DNA of 64,000 nt, taken from positions 1,762,703-1,826,702 of the forward strand of contig NZ_KK073873.1 in assembly GCF_000585355.1 (NCBI RefSeq), read 5' to 3'. The first letter of the stretch is position 1; every line of letters starts with the position of its first letter. This stretch comes from Xylanibacter oryzae DSM 17970 (GTDB lineage Bacteria; Bacteroidota; Bacteroidia; Bacteroidales; Bacteroidaceae). Below the pieces are notes generated by a model, which saw only the letters and a list, made by a program, of their open reading frames with translations, did not search any database and was not told the origin of the DNA. The position numbers were made by a program, and so were the translations under genes. This document shows positions 17,806 through 26,829 of the stretch, in pieces.

Positions 17806-19446
17806 TTATTTTTTACCTGTGGGCTTCTTGGGGAAAGCAGCATTGTTTCTAAACACATAAAGAGCTTTCTTTATGACAGGGTCGTCCTGATTGATGTACT
17901 CATTCCATGCATCTTCGTCCATAATGTTATAAATAATTCTACTATCTATACAGGTCTGAAGTAGTTTGTGAGATCTACGTATCATCAAATTACGACGCTT
18001 TAGCCCGTGGTCGTTAGCGTAATCTGCAAACTGGCTTACGGTATTCTGCTTGACAAGATAGTCGGATAGCTCCATCATCTCTTTGAAATTATTCAGTTTG
18101 ATACGGTTATCGTCAGTATAAGAATATGCGAACTGTAAGATAAGTCCACTCATTGCTGCCTGCTTGTAGTATGATGTCATGCCCAGTGTATCTTCTGGCA
18201 CGAAGATATCAGGTGTGATACCACCGCCACCGTATACGACACGTCCGATGTGTGTATGGTAAGCCGGTCCCTTGTGTTTAATACTGTCTCTTGAGAAGAA
18301 CTCTCCATGCTCATATCTTGTAAGCAAATCTTGCTGATAATCTTTGTCATCACCTGTAGTATATGGTTTTTGTATACAACGACCTGAAGGTGTGTAATAA
18401 CGAGCTATGGTAAGCCTTATCATAGAACCGTCAGGGAAAGCGATAGGTTGTTGTACCAGACCCTTTCCGAACGAGCGTCGACCAATGATAGTGGCACGGT
18501 CGTTGTCTTGCATGGCACCTGCGAATATCTCTGATGCTGATGCCGAACCTTCATTGATAAGTACGACAAGAGGTATATTCTGATAGCTGCCGCGACCATC
18601 TGTACGATAGTCCTCACGTGGTGATTTTCTACCTTTAGTGTATACTATAAGCCGGTTCTTTGGCAAGAATTCGTTGGCCATCTGTACTGCCGAAGCAAGA
18701 TAACCTCCTGTGTTGTCGCGAAGGTCAATGACAAGGTTGCTGAATCCGCTCTGAGAGAGTTTTGCCAATGAGATTAGCAATTCAGGATAGGTATTTTCAG
18801 CAAAGTTTTTAATTTTGATATATCCAGTAGTCTCGTTCAACATATATGTAGCTGATATACTCTTTTGAGGAATATCTCCACGTGTAATAGTGATGAAACG
18901 CACCTTCTTCTCGCCATATCTCAAAACGCCAATTTTGACTTTCGTGTCTTTTTGTCCTTTGAGCTTATGCATCGCCTCTTCTTGAGTTACCTGTTTCCCT
19001 ACAAAAGGTTTGCCGTCAACGTTCACAATCTTGTCTCCTGCGATTACACCTGCTCTTTCGGCAGGACCGTTCTTGATAACATTCTGAACGTGTATGGTAT
19101 CTTGACGTATAGTAAATTCGACACCTATGCCTGAGAAGGAACTCTTAAGTTCATCGTTTGAAGCCTGCACATCTTTCGCACTTATGTATACAGAGTGTGG
19201 ATCAAGTTCTGCAAGTATCTGAGGCATCGCTTTCTCAACTAGACTGTCCATGTTTACAGGGTCAACATATTGATCATCAATTATGTGCAACAGGTTGTTC
19301 AACTTGTTACTGCTCGAATTGATAATACTCAGGCGATTGCCGGAAAAATGATTTGAATAAAATGTACCTATAACAATACCAAAGATGACACATAGGGCCA
19401 TCATGAATGGCATATACCGATTTGACTTATTTGGGTTCATCTTCAT
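17806..19446 (-). CDS. S41 family carboxy-terminal processing protease
   Basis: A 546-residue protease with an N-terminal membrane anchor (about 11-30), a PDZ domain (about 100-190, with GIGVEF and GPAERAGVIAGD) and the S41 catalytic core. The nucleophile motif GSASASE is at 300-306 and the catalytic Lys in SFGKG at about 328; NTGGYLASAV precedes them. CtpA-type enzymes cleave C termini of periplasmic proteins; the target is unknown. The C-terminal 170 residues are a family-typical extension. Its start overlaps the dCMP deaminase gene by 20 bp; an alternative ATG is two codons in. Confidence 0.94.
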   Translation of the reverse strand: MKMNPNKSNRYMPFMMALCVIFGIVIGTFYSNHFSGNRLSIINSSSNKLNNLLHIIDDQYVDPVNMDSLVEKAMPQILAELDPHSVYISAKDVQASNDELKSSFSGIGVEFTIRQDTIHVQNVIKNGPAERAGVIAGDKIVNVDGKPFVGKQVTQEEAMHKLKGQKDTKVKIGVLRYGEKKVRFITITRGDIPQKSISATYMLNETTGYIKIKNFAENTYPELLISLAKLSQSGFSNLVIDLRDNTGGYLASAVQMANEFLPKNRLIVYTKGRKSPREDYRTDGRGSYQNIPLVVLINEGSASASEIFAGAMQDNDRATIIGRRSFGKGLVQQPIAFPDGSMIRLTIARYYTPSGRCIQKPYTTGDDKDYQQDLLTRYEHGEFFSRDSIKHKGPAYHTHIGRVVYGGGGITPDIFVPEDTLGMTSYYKQAAMSGLILQFAYSYTDDNRIKLNNFKEMMELSDYLVKQNTVSQFADYANDHGLKRRNLMIRRSHKLLQTCIDSRIIYNIMDEDAWNEYINQDDPVIKKALYVFRNNAAFPKKPTGKK

Positions 19447-19882
19447 CTGGATTTAGATAAATAACTTCTATTTTGGCTCTTCTTAATAAATCTATACCAT
19501 CGTGCAAGCGATATTCTTCTCCATATACCACACGCTTTATTCCTGCTTGTATTATCAATTTTGAACATTCCAAGCATGGGGCTGCTGTGACGTATAATGT
19601 AGCACCATCACTATTATTGTTGCTCCGTGCCAGTTTTGTTATGGCATTCGCTTCTGCATGCAGTACGTAAGGTTTGGTCAGGTTGTTATCGTCTTCGCAT
19701 ATGTTCTCAAATCCGCTTGGGGTACCATTGTATCCGTCGCTTATGATCATCTTGTCTTTTACGACCAATGCACCGACTTTTCTTCGTTTGCAATAACTAT
19801 TCTCCGACCATATACGAGCCATTCGTATATAGCGGTAGTCTAGTTCGAATTGTTTCTCTTTAGAATTCATATTGTTTTTCAA
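19427..19882 (-). CDS. dCMP deaminase family protein (ComEB-like)
   Basis: A 151-residue zinc deaminase. The catalytic motifs are HAEANA (Zn ligand His and proton-shuttle Glu) and PCLECSK (two Zn-ligand Cys). The N-terminal RKVGALVVKDKMIISDGYNG and GFENICED segments match the dCMP/CMP deaminase group. The likely reaction is dCMP to dUMP, feeding dTMP synthesis. It sits between the M3 peptidase gene (18 bp gap) and the S41 protease gene (20 bp overlap). Substrate choice within the family is inferred. Confidence 0.92.
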   Translation of the reverse strand: MKNNMNSKEKQFELDYRYIRMARIWSENSYCKRRKVGALVVKDKMIISDGYNGTPSGFENICEDDNNLTKPYVLHAEANAITKLARSNNNSDGATLYVTAAPCLECSKLIIQAGIKRVVYGEEYRLHDGIDLLRRAKIEVIYLNPDEDEPK

Positions 19883-19900
19883 CTTGCTTATAGCTGAATT

Positions 19901-21991
19901 TTATTTTTTAGTCCTTTTAATGCCGTCTCTTTTCAAAAGTGCGTCAATGGTTGGTTCGCTGCCTCTGAAGCGTTTGTATAGTGTCATTGGATGCTCAGTG
20001 CCTCCCTTTGACAATACGTTGTCTCTCCAACTCTGTGCTGTTTTCCGATCAAATATGCCATTTTTCTTGAATACGCTGAAGGCATCAGCTTCAAGCACTT
20101 CTGCCCATTTGTAACTGTAGTAGCCGGCGGAGTATCCACCAGCCATAATATGACTGAACTGTACCGTCATGCAGGTATCTGGCAATTGAGGTGTGACCAT
20201 AGCTTTCTGCCATGCTTTCTTCTCGAACTCTATGATGTCGGTTATGAATGCATCTCTTTTTGTATAATATGCCATATCCAGCAAACCGAAACTTACTTGT
20301 CTCAGACAAGAATAAGCAGCCATAAAATTACGGCTCTTTATGATTCGCTCTATGAGTTCATCTGGTAAGGGTTCGCCTGTTTGATAATGGAACGCAAAGG
20401 TACGTAGAAAATCTTTTTCGATAGCAAAATTTTCCATAAATTGTGATGGCAATTCTACAAAGTCCCACCATACATTTGTGCCCGAAAGGCTTTCAAAACG
20501 CGTATTCGCAAACATACCGTGCAGTGAATGACCGAACTCATGAAGGAATGTCACTACTTCTCCTAGTGTAAGCAGGGCCGGTTTCTCATCTGTTGGTTTT
20601 GTTAGATTCATTACCACACTGACGTGTGGACGTATATTTTGTCCTTTTCTGTTTATCCATTGTCCTTGATACTCTGTCATCCATGCTCCGCCTTGTTTGC
20701 CTTTACGTGGATAGAAATCGGCATAGAATACTGCCAGATATGAGCCATCTTTATCGAAGACATCATAGGCTTTAACATCGGGATGGTATACAGGGATGTT
20801 TTTGTTTTCTTTGAATGTTATTCCATAAAGTTTGTGAGCTAGTCCGAATACACCATTTATGACCTTGGATATCTCAAAATACGGCCTGAGCATTTCTGAA
20901 TCCAGATTGTATTTGGCCAGTTGTAGTTTGTGAGAGTAGAAGCTGAAATCCCATGGCTCAAGTTTGAAGTCTTTCCCTTCTGTCTTTTTTGCTAGCTTTT
21001 CAATTGCTTCAACTTCCTCTATGGCTGTTGGCTTGTATGCGTCTATCAGATCATTCAGCAGTTTGTATACATTATCCACATTGCTGGCCATGCGATGTCT
21101 GAGTACATAGTCGGCGTATGTATTGTATCCAAGCAGCTGAGCTATTTCACGGCGCAGGTTGACAAGCCTCTTGCATATCTCAAGATTGTTATTTTCGTTA
21201 TCATGAGTACATTCTGTATTACGCGCCATGTACATATCTTTACGTAGCTGACGATTAGTAGAATATGTCATGAACGGACTGTAACTTGGAAAATCAAGGG
21301 TGAATATCCACCCTTGTTCATTTCTTTCTTTTGCAGTCTGCGCTGCTGCTGCTTTCGCCGTATCAGGAAGACCGTCTAGTTGAGCCTCGTCTGTGATATG
21401 CAGCGTGTAGTCTTTATTCTCCTTTAGCAGGTTCTGCGAGAACTGTAATGACAGTTTGCTCGCTTCTTCTGTAATCTGACGCAGTTTATTCTTTTCATAT
21501 TCATCAAGCAAAGCGCCACTGCGTACAAAACCATCGTAGCAGTTGTCTAGAAGCATTTTCTCTTCAGAGGTAAGTTTGCGATGATGCTGATGCACATATT
21601 TTATTCGCTCAAATAATTTATCGTTAAGTCGAACATCGTTAGCATGCTTTGTCAATATTGGACTCATCTTCTGGGCCAATTGGTCCATTTCGTCGTTTGT
21701 CTCAGCACTTAACAGATTAAAAAATACAGTAGATGCCCTACCTAGCAGGTCATTATAATTATCACCGTCCTTCTCGTCGCCTACCCGTATTATGGTATTG
21801 TCGAAAGTTGGTTTTTCAGGATCGTCTGTTATCTTTTTTATTTCTTCGTCATCCCGACGTATACCTTCCATAAAAGCTTCTTCGAAATCTGATATATGTA
21901 TACGGTCAAACGGCACTGTGTCGTAAGGCGTGTTATATTGTTCAAAAAAAGGGTTAATACGCTTATTCTTCTCTATGTTATTCTCACTCAT
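19901..21991 (-). CDS. dcp: M3 family metallopeptidase (peptidyl-dipeptidase Dcp-like)
   Basis: A 696-residue protein. The zinc motif HEFGH (484-488) lies in TFLHEFGHSLHGMF, with the third ligand region downstream; FADFYPRKGKQGGAWM and the C-terminal GGYSAGYYSYKWAEVLEAD segments are typical of the Dcp/oligopeptidase A group. There is no signal peptide, suggesting a cytosolic enzyme that trims short peptides. It is the first gene of a four-gene minus-strand group. A TACTTTTG -7-like box lies 24 bp upstream without a clear -33. Confidence 0.93.
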   Translation of the reverse strand: MSENNIEKNKRINPFFEQYNTPYDTVPFDRIHISDFEEAFMEGIRRDDEEIKKITDDPEKPTFDNTIIRVGDEKDGDNYNDLLGRASTVFFNLLSAETNDEMDQLAQKMSPILTKHANDVRLNDKLFERIKYVHQHHRKLTSEEKMLLDNCYDGFVRSGALLDEYEKNKLRQITEEASKLSLQFSQNLLKENKDYTLHITDEAQLDGLPDTAKAAAAQTAKERNEQGWIFTLDFPSYSPFMTYSTNRQLRKDMYMARNTECTHDNENNNLEICKRLVNLRREIAQLLGYNTYADYVLRHRMASNVDNVYKLLNDLIDAYKPTAIEEVEAIEKLAKKTEGKDFKLEPWDFSFYSHKLQLAKYNLDSEMLRPYFEISKVINGVFGLAHKLYGITFKENKNIPVYHPDVKAYDVFDKDGSYLAVFYADFYPRKGKQGGAWMTEYQGQWINRKGQNIRPHVSVVMNLTKPTDEKPALLTLGEVVTFLHEFGHSLHGMFANTRFESLSGTNVWWDFVELPSQFMENFAIEKDFLRTFAFHYQTGEPLPDELIERIIKSRNFMAAYSCLRQVSFGLLDMAYYTKRDAFITDIIEFEKKAWQKAMVTPQLPDTCMTVQFSHIMAGGYSAGYYSYKWAEVLEADAFSVFKKNGIFDRKTAQSWRDNVLSKGGTEHPMTLYKRFRGSEPTIDALLKRDGIKRTKK

Positions 21992-22071
21992 ACTAATTAT
22001 GTCTTATTTGATTTGCAAAAGTAAGAAAAAATCCTATCATACCTTATAATAAAGAAAAGATTTAACGTATG

Positions 22072-22743
22072 TTACATCAATAGATGCTCTAATGCCGGAA
22101 TTTCAAAACCTCCTCTATGCAGTAATATCAATTTTTCTTCTTTCATCTTGTTTAATTCTCTTGATACATTAAGCCGTCCGTCATTTATTTGATTAGCCAA
22201 TGTCTGCATATTTATGTTGAACATCTTCTTACCTGCAGGATATATGCAATGGTCTTTTATGAACCTTATTATCGTTGCTCTAGTACTATTAGGATGCTTT
22301 CGCCATGGTTTACCGATAAGTTTCTGTGATTGGGTTGACAACAGGTTAAACATGTTTATCTTAAAGATAAAGAATTCGTCTGATAATTTCAAGATTTCTT
22401 CTTTGTCAATTACTATAAGATTACAAGTGGTTATTGCCTTGTATGTGCTAGGAAATTTTTGAGTCAATCCAAACAGGTATTCCATATCGAAAATATATGG
22501 TGCATGGATATCCTCCTCTACGCTGTAACTGTTGTTATCTGAACAGTTTTTAATGCTTATTATTCCGTCTGTAAGAAAATACAGGCGGTTGCATTGTTGC
22601 CCCTCTTTTATAATTATCTTATCTTTTTCGTATTTTACGAATCCGAATCTGGTATGCTCAATTATATTACTGAGGTCGTCTCTGCTCATACCCAAAAATA
22701 GAGGAAATTGTAATAATTTATTGTATAATTGAATTATTGGCAT
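22072..22743 (-). CDS. Crp/Fnr family transcriptional regulator
   Basis: A 223-residue regulator with an N-terminal cyclic-nucleotide-binding-like beta barrel (about 15-125, IIIKEGQQCNRLYFLTDG) and a C-terminal winged helix (about 150-215, MQTLANQINDGRLNVSRELN). No Cys cluster for an iron-sulfur centre is visible, so it is not an obvious FNR; the effector is unknown. It is the last gene of a six-gene operon, 3 bp after the ApbE gene. It could control its own operon or distant targets. Confidence 0.9.
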   Translation of the reverse strand: MPIIQLYNKLLQFPLFLGMSRDDLSNIIEHTRFGFVKYEKDKIIIKEGQQCNRLYFLTDGIISIKNCSDNNSYSVEEDIHAPYIFDMEYLFGLTQKFPSTYKAITTCNLIVIDKEEILKLSDEFFIFKINMFNLLSTQSQKLIGKPWRKHPNSTRATIIRFIKDHCIYPAGKKMFNINMQTLANQINDGRLNVSRELNKMKEEKLILLHRGGFEIPALEHLLM

Positions 22744-22746
22744 TAG

Positions 22747-23778
22747 CTATCTTTGAATCTTATCTTTTAACGATGGTGAAAACCATATTGAGTTCTTGCT
22801 GTGGTGATCTGAATAGATGAAGTATACCATAAGTTCCGGGTGCTTTTTCAAGACTTCCTTCGACTTATCTAATCCCAATACCATGAATGCAGTCGCATAA
22901 GCATCGGCAGTAGCACAGTTTTTTGCTATGACAGTAGATGACAGTATGTTATGCTGCACAGGATAGCCTGTCTTCGGATCTATCGTATGAGCGAATTTCT
23001 TACCGTTCTTATAGTAAAAGTTCCTATAGTTACCGCTAGTAGCCATAGCCATATCTGTAATATTAAGTACAGTCTGCAGTTGGTTATTTGTATTGAGAGA
23101 ATCATCCGTAGGTTCAGTGACGCCTATTTTCCATGGGGTACGTTTCTCATCTATACCGCTGGTAACTATTTCGCCACCAATCTCTATCATGAAATTCTTT
23201 ATTCCCTTCTTTCTTAGAAATCGTGCTACGACGTCACTGCCATAGCCCTTTGCTATTCCACTGCAGTCGAGCATAATTCTGTTATCCTTTTTCTTCACCT
23301 TGCCATTAACAAGAGATACTTTCCGATAACCTATTATTGAACGCAGGCTGTCTATAAGATGTTTGTTGGGTTCTGTGCCCTTCTTAAACCCAAATCCCCA
23401 TTCGTTGACTAGTGGGGCAACAGTAATGTCAAATGCGCCATCTGTCTCTTTTGATACATGTTCTGCAAGATTGAATACATAAGCAAATTTATCATTGACC
23501 TTGACATCTTTATTATTGTTGATAGCTGTGATAATAGACGACTTGTTAAAAGGAGATAAAGAAGAATCCACTTTCTTCAATTCAGATACTATTCCTCCGT
23601 TCAGGTCTGCGTCGCTCTGATAAGTGATGTTGTACACAGTACCGAATATAAAGCCGGTATCATGTTGATATGGTGCATCATGCTGATGGCGTACTACAAG
23701 TACAGTACCGATAATCAGAAGCAGCAGAAAAGGCATCTGCCATAATAACTTTTTATTAGTCTTCTTCTTTGTATCCAT
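22747..23778 (-). CDS. apbE: FAD:protein FMN transferase (ApbE family)
   Basis: A 343-residue protein with an N-terminal membrane anchor or signal (about 10-27). ApbE motifs: FGTVYNITY, SLSPFNKSS, the TDGAFDITVAPLVNEWGFG stretch, DCSGIAKGYGSD, EIGGEI and HTIDPKTGYPV near the C terminus. The family attaches FMN covalently to Thr/Ser of membrane proteins such as NqrB/NqrC or RnfG, using FAD, and acts outside the inner membrane. No Nqr or Rnf gene is in the window. Confidence 0.93.
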   Translation of the reverse strand: MDTKKKTNKKLLWQMPFLLLLIIGTVLVVRHQHDAPYQHDTGFIFGTVYNITYQSDADLNGGIVSELKKVDSSLSPFNKSSIITAINNNKDVKVNDKFAYVFNLAEHVSKETDGAFDITVAPLVNEWGFGFKKGTEPNKHLIDSLRSIIGYRKVSLVNGKVKKKDNRIMLDCSGIAKGYGSDVVARFLRKKGIKNFMIEIGGEIVTSGIDEKRTPWKIGVTEPTDDSLNTNNQLQTVLNITDMAMATSGNYRNFYYKNGKKFAHTIDPKTGYPVQHNILSSTVIAKNCATADAYATAFMVLGLDKSKEVLKKHPELMVYFIYSDHHSKNSIWFSPSLKDKIQR

Positions 23779-23779
23779 A

Positions 23780-24478
23780 TTATATATCTATTATTACATT
23801 AAACGTTCCACCTAGTCGTATATTGTTTGAAATTCCAAACCCCGGCACATACCACGAATTACCATAATCGCCTTCGTTACAGGCTATACGATGTCTATAT
23901 CTTACAGTCCAGCCCAAGTGCAATGGACCAACTATTTTGGAATCCACACCAATAACAGCTTCAATCCAATGATAACTGCAACTGACGTTTGATATATTGT
24001 AATTTACATTCCATCCCCATGCAGGATCTTTAAAATCAGCTTTACTTACATCATATTTGTATGATGTGTAGGCATACCTGAGTCCTACAAACATCCGGTT
24101 GGGTGCATGCTTGTTCTTTAGGATGTTAAAGTCACATCCTATACGGAAGTAGGGAGCCTGAGTCTTGTAGTTGATATTCGTACCATCGTTATGATTGGCC
24201 TTTCCATATCCCAGTTCCACTGTTGGAAAGTATTTGTCCTTAAGGTTTACCTTAAGTGCACATTCATACTGACCGTAGTCGCTCGCCGAGAGCATTATCG
24301 GGCCAACCAAATCGGTTGATATGGCAATGCCTCTAAAAAGAGGTATAGTGTCTTTTTCTACTACAACGGTCTTCTTCCTGTATTTGTATTGCGCAGATAC
24401 CGTGGTACATAGCAATAACAGCAGAATGCTAGTTATCGCTTTTGAGATATATGTGGAACTGTTCTTTAGATGCATCAT
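23780..24478 (-). CDS. Secreted beta-rich protein, DUF6048-like
   Basis: A 232-residue protein with a signal peptide (about 12-30, ending TTVSAQ). The rest alternates aromatic and polar residues and ends in LGGTFNVIIDI, like a small outer-membrane barrel. From memory it resembles the Bacteroidales family DUF6048, whose role is not known; this was not checked by search. It overlaps the upstream lipoprotein gene by 50 bp and lies 1 bp before apbE, so it belongs to that operon. Confidence 0.72.
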   Translation of the reverse strand: MMHLKNSSTYISKAITSILLLLLCTTVSAQYKYRKKTVVVEKDTIPLFRGIAISTDLVGPIMLSASDYGQYECALKVNLKDKYFPTVELGYGKANHNDGTNINYKTQAPYFRIGCDFNILKNKHAPNRMFVGLRYAYTSYKYDVSKADFKDPAWGWNVNYNISNVSCSYHWIEAVIGVDSKIVGPLHLGWTVRYRHRIACNEGDYGNSWYVPGFGISNNIRLGGTFNVIIDI

Positions 24479-24914
24479 AACTTACAGTCGTATTCTTAAT
24501 AACAATAGAGTCTATTTTGTTTTTGGTATACTTTACACCGGTCAGATTATGAAAATAAGATGGACTGCAGTCTACCGATTCAAAATGCGGTGTGTTGGTT
24601 TTCGATACAGTTACTGTATCTTTTAAAATAATGGAGTTCGCGTTCTTAAATTCAAACACCAGTGTATCTGCATCTGCCATATAACTGATAGGAAGACTGA
24701 AATTAGTAACCTTAATATCTTTGTTGATAAAGACAGAATCAGTGCCCTCTACCCTTTTAGAGTATACAGTCAGCGTGTCTCTAAGTGTATCCACTTTCTC
24801 CACCTTGTTGTATATCTTATAGGTAGTGTATACAGTGTTCTGTATAGGACAGTCGATAGACGAGCAAGCGCATACCAATAAAGCAATTGCAATAGCACCT
24901 ATTATTTTTTGCAT
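24429..24914 (-). CDS. Small lipoprotein, DUF6452-like
   Basis: A 161-residue protein with a lipoprotein signal (lipobox LVCACSS, Cys about residue 17). The mature part is beta-rich and contains the segment VDCSPSYFHNLTGVKYT, also with a conserved-looking Cys. It resembles the Bacteroidales family DUF6452, commonly paired with DUF6048; the name is from memory. It overlaps both neighbours (GT2 by 13 bp, DUF6048-like by 50 bp), which argues for a real, co-translated gene. Function unknown, probably in the envelope. Confidence 0.72.
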   Translation of the reverse strand: MQKIIGAIAIALLVCACSSIDCPIQNTVYTTYKIYNKVEKVDTLRDTLTVYSKRVEGTDSVFINKDIKVTNFSLPISYMADADTLVFEFKNANSIILKDTVTVSKTNTPHFESVDCSPSYFHNLTGVKYTKNKIDSIVIKNTTVSYDASKEQFHIYLKSDN

Positions 24915-25864
24915 CTTATTTCCTCCTCAATCTGATAATCATTCCGGTTTGAAGACGTACGACTTATCAGGTCTCCAAGAAATCCAGCTACGAATAGTTG
25001 AGTTCCGATTATCATCATAGTTAGAGCTATATAGAAGTATGGTGTATTTGTAATCAGTCGCATCGGGATACCCTGAGCAAGAGATACAAGTTTGTCGGCA
25101 CCTATTACGAAAGCTGCCACAAAACCGATAAAGAACATGATTGAACCCATAAAACCAAAGACATGCATTGGCTTGCGGCCGAATCCGCTCAGGAACCATA
25201 ATGTTATAAGGTCCAGATATCCATTAAAGAATCTGTTTAGTCCGAATTTCGATTTTCCGTATTTACGAGGTTGGTGCTGTACCACCTTTTCTCCTATTTT
25301 ATTAAATCCCGCATTCTTAGCAAGATAAGGTATGTATCTATGCATTTCGCCATACACCTCTATATTCTTAACAACAGCTTTGCGATAAGCCTTAAGTCCA
25401 CAGTTGAAATCATGCAGATTCTTTATTCCGCTAATTTTGCGCGCCGTAGAATTGAATAGCTTTGTAGGTATAGTCTTTGATGGCGGATCATAGCGTTTCT
25501 GCTTGTAACCTGAAACCAAATCATATCCGTCTGTCTTGATCATCTTGTATAATCCGGGTATCTCATCAGGCGAATCCTGCAGGTCGGCATCCATAGTGAT
25601 TACTACATCTCCATCAGCCTGTTTGAAACCACAGAAGAGAGCCGGACTTTTGCCGTAATTGCGGCGAAACTTGATACCCCTTACATTCTCACTCTTCTTG
25701 CTAAGTTCTTCGATAATCTCCCAAGAGCGATCTGTAGAACCATCGTTTATAAAAATAACCTCAAAAGTAAAATTATTAGCTTTCATCACACGCTCAATCC
25801 AGGCATAAAGTTCCGGGAGCGATTCTTCCTCGTTATATAGAGGCACTATGACTGAAATATCCAT
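24902..25864 (-). CDS. Family 2 glycosyltransferase with C-terminal membrane segments
   Basis: A 320-residue protein with a GT-A fold: SVIVPLYNEEESLPEL at the N terminus, the DGSTD motif, and MDADLQDSPDEI with the DxD metal site. Two membrane helices follow (about 235-260 and 272-298). The layout matches polyprenyl-phosphate sugar transferases (DPM1/GtrB/ArnC-like), which load a sugar on undecaprenyl phosphate. The sugar cannot be read. It is the second gene of the operon, 3 bp after the DUF4199 gene. Confidence 0.92.
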   Translation of the reverse strand: MDISVIVPLYNEEESLPELYAWIERVMKANNFTFEVIFINDGSTDRSWEIIEELSKKSENVRGIKFRRNYGKSPALFCGFKQADGDVVITMDADLQDSPDEIPGLYKMIKTDGYDLVSGYKQKRYDPPSKTIPTKLFNSTARKISGIKNLHDFNCGLKAYRKAVVKNIEVYGEMHRYIPYLAKNAGFNKIGEKVVQHQPRKYGKSKFGLNRFFNGYLDLITLWFLSGFGRKPMHVFGFMGSIMFFIGFVAAFVIGADKLVSLAQGIPMRLITNTPYFYIALTMMIIGTQLFVAGFLGDLISRTSSNRNDYQIEEEIRCKK

Positions 25865-25867
25865 ATA

Positions 25868-26419
25868 TTATTCTTGATTATTATTGAGTTTAACTTTAGA
25901 TTTCATAATAGCGGCGATAGGGAAACTGAGAACAATACCGATTGTTATGTTCATCGTCAGAAAGTTTAAAGCTTTCTCTATGGCTGTAAGTCTTGCAAAA
26001 GCACTTATCCCATCTTCCATCTCGTTAGCCACCTTATATAAGTTCATCAACTGTTTGGCTTCAGGCGTAGACATCATTGTGTTATATTGCTGTACCAGAA
26101 AACCATTGTCTATAAATGCAAAGTATACATATTGAGAAAGGGCAAACAGAAGAGATGCATAAAAGAAACAAAATAGGCAATACCAAAATGCTCTTCTAAA
26201 AGATATTTCACCACCTCTTACATTGTCGCGGAACTTTTTGAGACACATGACAAGGAAAAAGGGCGAGATTACAGCAAGTATCATTGCTAACATACCTAAA
26301 GGACTATAATGAAATTCTCCTACATAACAGGCAAAACTTGCTATCCACATCAGTCCTAAGAACGTGCCGTCTTGGCGGGCAAAAGCTTTTAATTGTACAA
26401 ATTCGTTTGGATTTATCAT
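25868..26419 (-). CDS. DUF4199 membrane protein
   Basis: A 183-residue inner-membrane protein with four hydrophobic segments (about 18-36, 40-58, 78-102, 150-172). The pattern FRDNVRGGEISFRRAFWY between helices 2 and 3 is typical of the Bacteroidota family DUF4199, of unknown function. It is the first gene of the operon GT2, DUF6452-like, DUF6048-like, apbE, crp. A TACTTTTG -7-like box lies 28 bp upstream, with the nearest TTG 24 bp further, so the promoter is not ideal. Confidence 0.85.
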   Translation of the reverse strand: MINPNEFVQLKAFARQDGTFLGLMWIASFACYVGEFHYSPLGMLAMILAVISPFFLVMCLKKFRDNVRGGEISFRRAFWYCLFCFFYASLLFALSQYVYFAFIDNGFLVQQYNTMMSTPEAKQLMNLYKVANEMEDGISAFARLTAIEKALNFLTMNITIGIVLSFPIAAIMKSKVKLNNNQE

Positions 26420-26515
26420 AATTTATATTGAGTCGAAAAGACTCTGCAAAAGTAGTAATTTTATATCAGATAAAGAGTCAAACACAAGTTTTTTTTGATT
26501 TTTTGTAGATAAATA

Positions 26516-26546
26516 TTTGTTTAATACTAAAATTTATGTACCTTTG
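26516..26546 (+). promoter_or_regulatory. Promoter of the SRP RNA / tRNA-Thr unit
   Basis: TTTG (26516-26519), 19 bp, TACCTTTG (26539-26546): a consensus Bacteroidota promoter, placing the start near the first base of the SRP RNA. Confidence 0.8.
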
Positions 26547-26557
26547 CAGCCGCAAAA

Positions 26558-26658
26558 CGGGTAAGTCTTACACGGTCTGCTCCCTTCGAATCCTCCAGGA
26601 CGGGAACGTAGCAAAGGTAGTTGGTTGTAGCGGCGCGATGTAAGTAGCTTACCCACCC
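26558..26658 (+). ncRNA. ffs: Signal recognition particle RNA (small bacterial type)
   Basis: About 100 nt. The ends pair (GGGTAAG at 26559-26565 with CTTACCC at 26648-26654). The apical domain contains TCCAGGACGGGAACGTAGCA followed by AAGGTAG, equivalent to the conserved 4.5S loop (CAGGTCCGGAAGGAAGCAGC plus AAGGCA), and GCGCGATGTAAGTAGC near the 3' end matches the GGGATGTAGCTGGC of 4.5S RNA. It binds Ffh and guides membrane-protein targeting. The 3' end directly abuts tRNA-Thr, with no spacer. The exact ends are inferred from pairing. Confidence 0.88.
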
Positions 26659-26732
26659 GCCTCTTTAGCTCAGTTGGCCAGAGCACGTGATTTGTAATCT
26701 CGGGGTCGTTGGTTCGAATCCGACAAGAGGCT
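26659..26732 (+). tRNA. tRNA-Thr (anticodon TGT)
   Basis: A 74-nt cloverleaf: acceptor GCCTCTT/AAGAGGC, D stem GCTC/GAGC, anticodon loop TTTGTAA (anticodon TGT), T arm GTTGG-TTCGAAT-CCGAC with the usual overlap. The discriminator is T; CCA is not encoded. The anticodon stem has one T-T mismatch. It is transcribed with the SRP RNA and followed by a strong terminator. Confidence 0.95.
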
Positions 26733-26733
26733 C

Positions 26734-26763
26734 AAAAGGATGTGATTTTCACATCCTTTTTTT
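26734..26763 (+). terminator. Intrinsic terminator after tRNA-Thr
   Basis: A perfect 12-bp stem (AAAAGGATGTGA / TCACATCCTTTT) with a 3-nt loop and a run of T. The end of the T tract is also the -33 region of the next promoter. Confidence 0.92.
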
Positions 26764-26791
26764 GTTTAATCAGATTTATTCGTTACCTTTG
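26761..26791 (+). promoter_or_regulatory. Promoter of the HIT gene
   Basis: TTTG (26761-26764), 19 bp, TACCTTTG (26784-26791). It begins within the T tract of the preceding terminator. Confidence 0.75.
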
Positions 26792-26829
26792 CTTCTTGAT
26801 TAGAACAAATTAAGAAAATACTATTAATT

